A stretch of 11,078 nucleotides of DNA from Propionibacteriaceae bacterium. GTDB taxonomy: Bacteria > Actinomycetota > Actinomycetes > Propionibacteriales > Propionibacteriaceae. The notes beneath the pieces were generated by a model. That model saw only the letters and a program-made list of their open reading frames with translations, ran no database searches and was not told the DNA's origin. The translations under genes and the position numbers were made by a program. Where the stretch lies: contig JAUNRO010000083.1 in assembly GCA_030544185.1 (NCBI GenBank), positions 1-11,078 of the forward strand, in the 5' to 3' direction. Positions within the stretch are counted from its first letter, which is position 1, and each line of letters opens with the position of its first letter. Positions 7,474 to 11,078 of this stretch are shown one piece after another.

Positions 7474-9009
7474 ATGGCCACTCTCGGAGGCGCCCTCGCG
7501 CTCAATGCCCGCCGGCACCCGGACAAGACCGCACTGATCTTCGGCGAGAGCACCTACTCGTACGAGCAGCTCGCGGCCCGGATCAATCAGTATGCGCACG
7601 CGTTGGCGTCGCTCGGAGTCGGCAAGGGCGACAGGGTGGCACTGCTGAGCCCGAACTCCGACGCGTACATCCTGGGCCTGTACGGAGCGTTCCGACTGGG
7701 GGCCATTGCCGTGCCTCTCAACCCTCGCGTGCCGGCCCGCGAACTTCGCTACCTGCTCGAGGACTCCGGTGCGACGGTGCTGCTGTACTCCGAGGGGCTC
7801 GCGGTGGTGGTGGCCGGCCTCGACGAACTCGATCCGCTGCCGTCCGCGCCGCAAAGTCTGGTGCTGGACGAGCCCGCCGCGCAGGGCATCGCGCGGCTCG
7901 CAGACACCATGCCGACCACCGCGCCGGAAGTGGAGGTCATCGAGGACGACGACTGCATTATCCTCTACACCTCGGGCACGACCGGGCGTCCCAAGGGAGC
8001 GTTGTTCGACCATCACCGCATGCTGTGGGTGGGGAACTCGGTTTCCGCACTCGGTATGAATATCTTCGACCGGAATCTGCACGTCGCGCCGATGTACCAC
8101 TGCGCGGAGCTGGTCCTGTTCGTTATGTCAGGGTTCAGCCTGGGCACCACTCACGTGGTGCTGCCAGCGTTCGAGCCCAAGGCGGTCCTGGATGCGCTGG
8201 AGAAGCACCGCATCACCGTGTTCCTGGGCGTGCCCACCATGTACCAGATGCTGCTGCAGCACCCCGAGCTCGGCACGCGCGATCTGTCCGCGTGGCGGCT
8301 GGGCTTCTTCGGCGCCGCACCAATGCCGCCGAGCGCGGCGACCAGCTTGCTCGCCACCCTGCCGCACGTGCAGTTCTTCCAGCTGTGCGGCCAAACCGAA
8401 GGCGGCCCGACCGGCATCTTCCTCACTCCGGACGAAGTACGCGCCCGCCCAGATGCCACCGGACGGGCGTCCATCACTAACGCCGAGACGCGGATCGTCG
8501 ACGACGAGGGCAACGACACCGCGGTCGGCGAGCCCGGGGAGATCATTTACCGAGGCGAGACCATCATGAAGGGCTACTGGAACAAGCCCGAGGCCACCGC
8601 CGATGCGCTCCGCGACGGCTGGCTGCACAGCGGCGACGTGGCGGTCCGGGACGCCGACGGGTTTATCACGATCGTTGATCGGATGAAGGACATGATCATC
8701 ACGGGCGGGCGCAACGTGTACTCGGTGGAGGTCGAACAGGCCCTCGCCGGCCACCCGGACGTGGCCGATGTGGCGGTCGTCGGGCGGCCGGACGAGATGT
8801 TCGGGGAGAGCCTCATCGCCGTCGTCACCCCGGTCGAGGGCCGCGAGGTCACCTTGGAGTCGCTCCGCGAGTACGGATCCCAGTTCATTGCGGGTTACAA
8901 GCTTCCGCGCGAGCTCATCACCCAGCCCATTCCCCGTAACCCCTCGGGGAAGATTCTCAAGCACGTGCTGCGTGATGCAATCACGGAAGGCACAGTCGCC
9001 ACCAGCTAA
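7474..9009 (+). CDS. Acyl-CoA synthetase (FadD-type AMP-forming ligase), second copy
   Basis: This 511-residue ANL-superfamily ligase activates a carboxylic acid to its CoA thioester. The A3 motif YTSGTTGRPKG is at 165-175, GQTEG (A5) at 306-310 and GWLHSGD (A7) at 382-388. The A8/hinge segment DRMKDMIITGGRNVYSVEVE is at 402-421. The A10 motif PRNPSGKILKHVLRD at 487-501 carries the expected catalytic Lys493. The short length and motif style resemble FadD13-like or benzoate/coumarate-ligase-like actinobacterial enzymes rather than the 557-residue synthetase of the operon, so the two may take different substrates or successive intermediates. The start is the ATG with CAGGAG upstream. It is co-oriented with tetR but separated by a stem-loop and 115 bases, and it probably has its own promoter sharing an 11-base element with the operon promoter. 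Confidence 0.92.
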   Translation: MATLGGALALNARRHPDKTALIFGESTYSYEQLAARINQYAHALASLGVGKGDRVALLSPNSDAYILGLYGAFRLGAIAVPLNPRVPARELRYLLEDSGATVLLYSEGLAVVVAGLDELDPLPSAPQSLVLDEPAAQGIARLADTMPTTAPEVEVIEDDDCIILYTSGTTGRPKGALFDHHRMLWVGNSVSALGMNIFDRNLHVAPMYHCAELVLFVMSGFSLGTTHVVLPAFEPKAVLDALEKHRITVFLGVPTMYQMLLQHPELGTRDLSAWRLGFFGAAPMPPSAATSLLATLPHVQFFQLCGQTEGGPTGIFLTPDEVRARPDATGRASITNAETRIVDDEGNDTAVGEPGEIIYRGETIMKGYWNKPEATADALRDGWLHSGDVAVRDADGFITIVDRMKDMIITGGRNVYSVEVEQALAGHPDVADVAVVGRPDEMFGESLIAVVTPVEGREVTLESLREYGSQFIAGYKLPRELITQPIPRNPSGKILKHVLRDAITEGTVATS

Positions 9010-9090
9010 CAATCGGATAGCTCGTTAGGCTCCTCTACCAAGCCACCTGCCATTTGGCCCGCTCTGGGAGAGGTCGAGTTCGCGGGATAC

Positions 9091-9103
9091 TCGGCATCGC
9101 CGA
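9091..9103. terminator. Small hairpin downstream of the acyl-CoA synthetase
   Basis: TCGGC at 9091-9095 and GCCGA at 9099-9103 form a 5-base-pair stem with a 3-base loop, followed on the plus strand by CTTTAAATAA. It lies about 80 bases after the acyl-CoA synthetase stop and could act as a weak terminator. The stem is short and the T-run poor, so the call is tentative. Confidence 0.25.
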
Positions 9104-9193
9104 CTTTAAATAACGACAATTATCGGCGCTAACATTGCGGGAGTGCCGGTAGTTGCGCTTACTGCCGTCTACCTGCGGTGATGGTGTCGTTAT
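9103..9193. repeat. Inverted pair of recombination-site-like repeats
   Basis: ATAACGACA at 9110-9118 is repeated perfectly as TGTCGTTAT at 9185-9193 in inverted orientation. The similarity extends inward: read toward the TTAT end, the left copy is GCGCCGATAATTGTCGTTAT (9129 to 9110, minus strand) and the right copy GCGGTGATGGTGTCGTTAT (9175-9193, plus strand). They share GCGnnGAT and TGTCGTTAT with a one-base length difference. The left copy also looks like a XerC/XerD site: 11-base arms at 9103-9113 and 9120-9130 flank a 6-base centre CGACAA, with inner ATAA/TTAT bases as in dif. This AT-rich patch separates the lipid genes from the toxin-antitoxin pair. It could be a dif-type module boundary, a miniature mobile element or a transposon-end remnant. 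Confidence 0.4.
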
Positions 9194-9212
9194 GAGGGTT
9201 TGGATGGTGGGG

Positions 9213-9509
9213 TTAGGCGACGGCTTCGAAGTGCAGTCGTAGGCCGAGGGCGCGGGAGACTTTGATGACGGTGGCCAGGGTGGGGTTGCCGTTGGGTGAG
9301 AGTGCTTTGTAGAGGCCTTCGCGGCTGATTCCGGCTTGGCGTGCGATTTCGCTGAAGTTGCGTGAGCGGGCGATGTCTCCGAGGGCGTGGGCGATGACGG
9401 TGGGGTCGTCGTCGCTTTCTTCGATGATGGCTTCCAGGTAGGCCGCGACGTCTTCGACGGTGTTGAGGTGCGTCGAGGGGTCAAAGTGGGTGAAGGTTTC
9501 GGTGTTCAT
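9213..9509 (-). CDS. Antitoxin of HI1420 type (addiction module antidote, HTH protein)
   Basis: This 98-residue protein resembles the putative addiction-module antidote family typified by HI1420, downstream partner of HI1419-type toxins. An N-terminal segment of about 45 residues includes EDVAAYLEAIIEE, in the toxin-contacting part of such proteins. An XRE-like helix-turn-helix at about 53-72 (SEIARQAGISREGLYKALS) follows, then the typical ending NPTLATVIKVSRALGLRL. It should neutralise the adjacent toxin and repress the operon. The ATG overlaps the toxin stop as ATGA, and a strong AAGGAG site lies about 7 bases upstream, so it is probably translated well and coupled to the toxin. Toxin first and antitoxin second is the usual order for this family. 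Family assignment is confident; activity is not shown. Confidence 0.9.
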   Translation of the reverse strand: MNTETFTHFDPSTHLNTVEDVAAYLEAIIEESDDDPTVIAHALGDIARSRNFSEIARQAGISREGLYKALSPNGNPTLATVIKVSRALGLRLHFEAVA

Positions 9510-9820
9510 TGGAATTCTCCTTGTGTCCGTCGCCAGTGTTCGGCGATCTCGTGCGCTTTTGTGATGTCTGCTTGTTGGCTGGATTTGTCCCCCCCGGCGA
9601 GGATGAGGATCAATTGGTCCTGGTGGCGGAGGTAGTAGATGCGGTAGCCGGGTCCGTAGTTCAGGCGCAGTTCCGAGACGCCGTGCCCGACGGATCTGAC
9701 GTCTCCGGGGTTGCCCGAGGCCAGGCGTCTGATTCGGACGAGCACCCGCGCGGCGGCGTGTCTGTCTTTGAGCTTTGTCAGCCAGCGGTTGAAGGTGTCT
9801 GACCAGAGGATCTCGATCAC
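9506..9820 (-). CDS. RelE/HigB-like toxin of HI1419 type
   Basis: This is a 104-residue toxin of the RelE superfamily, HI1419-type (Gp49-like) addiction-module killer proteins, which are expected to be mRNA interferases. Visible family marks are FNRWLTKLKDRHAAARVLVRIRRL, then GNPGD at 36-40, ELRLNYGPGYRIYY at 50-63 and AGGDKSSQQADI at 75-86. The basic and aromatic residues in these blocks are those conserved around the RNA-binding face. I chose the GTG at 9820-9818. An ATG in frame at 9970 would add 50 residues with no family similarity and would run through the probable promoter. No Shine-Dalgarno sequence is visible, but a TACAGT hexamer 8 bases upstream suggests a leaderless message. It forms one operon with the antitoxin, whose start overlaps its stop by four bases. 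Confidence 0.88.
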   Translation of the reverse strand: MIEILWSDTFNRWLTKLKDRHAAARVLVRIRRLASGNPGDVRSVGHGVSELRLNYGPGYRIYYLRHQDQLILILAGGDKSSQQADITKAHEIAEHWRRTQGEFQ

Positions 9821-9828
9821 GTGTGTCA

Positions 9829-9858
9829 ACTGTAGTTCACACCAGGTGTGTGGATCAA
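9829..9858 (-). promoter_or_regulatory. Toxin-antitoxin promoter with embedded operator palindrome
   Basis: On the minus strand TTGATC (9858-9853) and TACAGT (9834-9829) are separated by 18 bases and fit -35 and -10 elements. Between them lies the palindrome CACACC-T-GGTGTG (9850-9838 as read on the minus strand), with perfect six-base arms. A protein bound there would sit across the promoter, as expected for autorepression by the antitoxin's helix-turn-helix. The predicted transcript start falls within a few bases of the toxin GTG, implying a leaderless toxin message. The sites are seen directly; the roles are inferred. Confidence 0.5.
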
Positions 9859-9921
9859 CCACTGCCACACGCTTCGGTCTTGGGCGGGGCGGGTGGCCCA
9901 GGGGTGCTGCCCGGGCGGTGA

Positions 9922-10425
9922 TCAGGGCCGGGGTGGCAGTGGAAATGGTGTGGTGAACTCGGTGAACCACTGGCTGGGGGTGAGCTGTACCCCGCCGATG
10001 AGCCCGGTGACTGCGTCGACGGGCAGGTCATAGAGGGTCAGGACGTCGTTGTCCTAGAAGAGGTCTTCGGCCAGGTCTGACCACGACTGGCCGGTCGCGG
10101 TGGTGGTGCGGTGGAGGATGAGGTGCAGTGCCATTTCTTCGCCGGTGCAGCGGGGTACGGGTGCGCCCCACCGCTCGGTGTCCTCGGCCAGCCGGGAGGC
10201 GCAGTCGGCGAACTGGTAGCGCCAGAACCTGCTCTGGGCGTACGTGCACGCCGGCAGGGCGGCGAGGATGTGTCGCTGACCGGGGCCCACTGCCGCGGTA
10301 CCGAGCGCATCAGCAGCGGTGCGGATTTCGGTCGCGATCTGGTGCGCCGTGGTGGCGAGGATGCCCGCACGCCTGTGGCCGACGGTGTCGATGAGTTCGG
10401 CGAACTCGGCATCGAGATTCGACAC
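9922..10425 (-). pseudogene. Hypothetical plasmid-type protein interrupted by an in-frame TAG
   Basis: From the GTG at 10425-10423, which has AGGAG 7 bases upstream, the frame reads 123 codons (starting VSNLDAEFAELIDTVGHRRA) to a TAG at 10056-10054. The same frame then continues without a break for 43 codons, DNDVLTLYDLPVDAVTGLIG onward to PFPLPPRP, and ends in TGA at 9924-9922. The codons after the TAG keep the strong third-position G/C bias of real genes here and give a sensible amphipathic sequence. The simplest reading is a roughly 167-residue protein broken by a recent nonsense change, such as CAG or TGG to TAG. The upstream part contains TYAQSRFWRYQFADCASRLA and GEEMALHLIL. I recognise no named domain. 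The shorter 123-residue product may still be made, and amber readthrough is a remote alternative. It is divergent from the KfrA-like gene and lies upstream of the toxin-antitoxin pair on the same strand. Confidence 0.6.
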
Positions 10426-10457
10426 TGCCACGCTCCTGGTCCGGACGAAGAAGGTGG

Positions 10458-10471
10458 CACTGATTCTAGTG
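10458..10471 (-). promoter_or_regulatory. Probable -10 region of the interrupted gene
   Basis: The minus strand carries TAGAAT at 10468-10463, a good -10 hexamer, about 38 bases before the GTG start of the interrupted gene. That leaves room for a leader of about 30 bases containing AGGAG. Its ends overlap a small inverted repeat, CACT at 10458-10461 and AGTG at 10468-10471, which could be an operator. No convincing -35 hexamer is visible in the GC-rich sequence upstream. Confidence 0.35.
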
Positions 10472-10609
10472 GCCCTCCCGCGTGCGAGGCGCTCGTGCGC
10501 CCCTGGGCTGTGCGCCGGCGCGGCCCTCGTCGCCCGGGTGGCGTTCTCCACTGGCGGGGCTCGCGCCCGGCCCGCGGTGCCAGCGTCGCGAAGGGGTGGT
10601 CGACGCCCG
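10472..10609. other. GC-rich intergenic stretch without a gene
   Basis: This part of the divergent gap between the interrupted gene and the KfrA-like gene is very GC-rich. I see no RNA gene, no convincing coding frame and no strong promoter hexamer in it. The open frames that cross it on both strands run through from neighbouring genes and have no ribosome sites or family features. Confidence 0.4.
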
Positions 10610-10659
10610 CCCGATCGGGTAACATGGGTAACGAATAACGGTACCGATTACCCGTTACC
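10610..10659 (+). repeat. GGGTAAC repeat cluster, probable KfrA-like operator
   Basis: CCCGATCGGG, a perfect 10-base palindrome, occupies 10610-10619. GGGTAAC occurs at 10617-10623 and again at 10626-10632, nine bases apart. A perfect CGGTACCG palindrome lies at 10639-10646. Inverted copies ATTACCC (10647-10653) and GTTACC (10654-10659) follow. GGTAACG at 10627-10633 pairs with CGTTACC at 10653-10659, and GGGTAA at 10626-10631 with TTACCC at 10648-10653. The cluster ends 18 bases before the KfrA-like ATG, so it overlaps the promoter region. KfrA proteins are known to bind repeats at their own promoters, so autoregulation is the likely role. Iterons or a partition site are alternatives. Confidence 0.6.
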
Positions 10660-10677
10660 GGACCTGGAGAGGTTGTC

Positions 10678-11078
10678 ATGTCGACGTCGGAGAAGATCGC
10701 TCGAGCCTATGGGGTGCTCGTTGCGCGAGGGGACAAGGTCACCGTGCGCAGCGTGCAGCGCGAAGCGGGGGTGCGCATCGGTGAGGTGGCGGCGTGGATG
10801 CGCGAGCATGCCGCTGGAGCGGCCGGGGATGTGCCGGAGGCCCCGGATTTGTCGGAGGCGATGTCGGCGATGGTGGCCTCGGTGTGGGCCGCGGCGTGGA
10901 AGCGGGCCGCCGAGCAGGCGGACGAGGCGACCGCTGTGGCGCTGGATGCAGCCCGCGGCGGCGAGGCCGACGCCCTGGAGGCGGCCGAGCACGCTGCCGG
11001 TGAACGCGACGATGCTGTCACGGTCCGCGACCGCGCCCTTGGCGAGCTCGAGGGAGTGCGCGGCGAGCTCGAGCAGCT
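10678..11078 (+). CDS. KfrA-like DNA-binding coiled-coil protein (incomplete at window end)
   Basis: The first 133 residues of this protein are visible and the frame runs off the window. Residues about 3-45 (EKIARAYGVLVARGDKVTVRSVQREAGVRIGEVAAWMREH) match the pattern of the KfrA N-terminal DNA-binding domain. A loop, VPEAPDLSEAM, and an Ala-rich helix with WAAAWKRAAEQADEA follow. From about residue 70 the sequence is Ala/Glu/Arg-rich with no prolines, as expected for the long coiled coil of KfrA. A 7-residue step repeats GELE at 122-125 and 129-132, encoded by a duplicated GGCGAGCTCGAG. KfrA proteins bind their own promoter region and help plasmid maintenance or organisation. The ATG at 10678 has GGAGAGG about 6 bases upstream. 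Fast-diverging coiled-coil proteins make exact orthology uncertain, but the family call is good. Confidence 0.75.
   Translation, partial: MSTSEKIARAYGVLVARGDKVTVRSVQREAGVRIGEVAAWMREHAAGAAGDVPEAPDLSEAMSAMVASVWAAAWKRAAEQADEATAVALDAARGGEADALEAAEHAAGERDDAVTVRDRALGELEGVRGELEQ

Noticed and set aside
9035..9484. Minus-strand open frame of 149 codons overlapping the antitoxin
   Set aside because: It is a Ser/Thr/Pro-rich shadow of the antitoxin gene. Its tail beyond the antitoxin covers the inverted repeats and shows no recognisable integrase or transposase motif.
9821..9970. Longer toxin starting at the ATG at 9970
   Set aside because: The extra 50 residues have no toxin similarity and would cover the promoter hexamers and the palindrome. 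The GTG at 9820 gives the usual family length.
10111..10638. Plus-strand open frame of 175 codons
   Set aside because: It is antisense to the interrupted hypothetical gene, has no ribosome site and has a shadow-type composition.

Overview
The window is high-GC DNA with strongly G/C-biased third codon positions, GTG starts and mycobacterial-type fatty-acid genes. This points to an actinobacterium, most likely in the Mycobacteriales (Rhodococcus, Gordonia, Dietzia or Mycobacterium-like). The genus is inferred from protein style only. The right end carries a KfrA-like protein, a family best known from plasmids, next to a toxin-antitoxin pair, so the window may come from a plasmid or an integrated plasmid-like island.

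Positions 1-315 hold no gene I can support. From 6621 leftwards to 316, six genes on the minus strand form a compact operon with gaps of 23, 52, -4, 23 and -4 bases. In transcription order they are a short alpha-methylacyl-CoA racemase/CoA-transferase family III protein, a thiolase, a medium/long-chain acyl-CoA synthetase, an enoyl-CoA hydratase, an LCAD-type acyl-CoA dehydrogenase and a MaoC-type hydratase. A TetR-family regulator (6720-7358, plus) diverges from the operon. The 98-base gap between them holds an inverted repeat whose arms overlap two outward-facing -10-like hexamers. A stem-loop ends tetR, and a second acyl-CoA synthetase (7474-9009, plus) follows with its own leader. That leader repeats an 11-base word from the divergent promoter. 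Together the genes can activate a carboxylic acid, dehydrogenate, hydrate and thiolytically cleave it. The racemase suggests an alpha-methyl-branched substrate. No 3-hydroxyacyl-CoA dehydrogenase is present, so that step must come from elsewhere.

From 9010 the character changes. An AT-rich stretch holds two inverted copies of a GCGnnGAT...TGTCGTTAT element, one of which resembles a XerC/XerD (dif-type) site. Next comes a minus-strand HI1419/HI1420-type toxin-antitoxin operon (toxin first, antitoxin second) with a palindrome lying between its -35 and -10. Then comes a minus-strand hypothetical gene interrupted by an in-frame amber codon, with 43 well-formed codons continuing beyond it. Divergent to that gene is the KfrA-like gene (10678 to the window end, incomplete), preceded by a dense cluster of GGGTAAC-type repeats that are probably its own operators.

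The most noteworthy observations are the amber-interrupted gene, the GGGTAAC repeat cluster before the KfrA-like gene, the paired recombination-site-like repeats, and the TetR regulon with its split operators.
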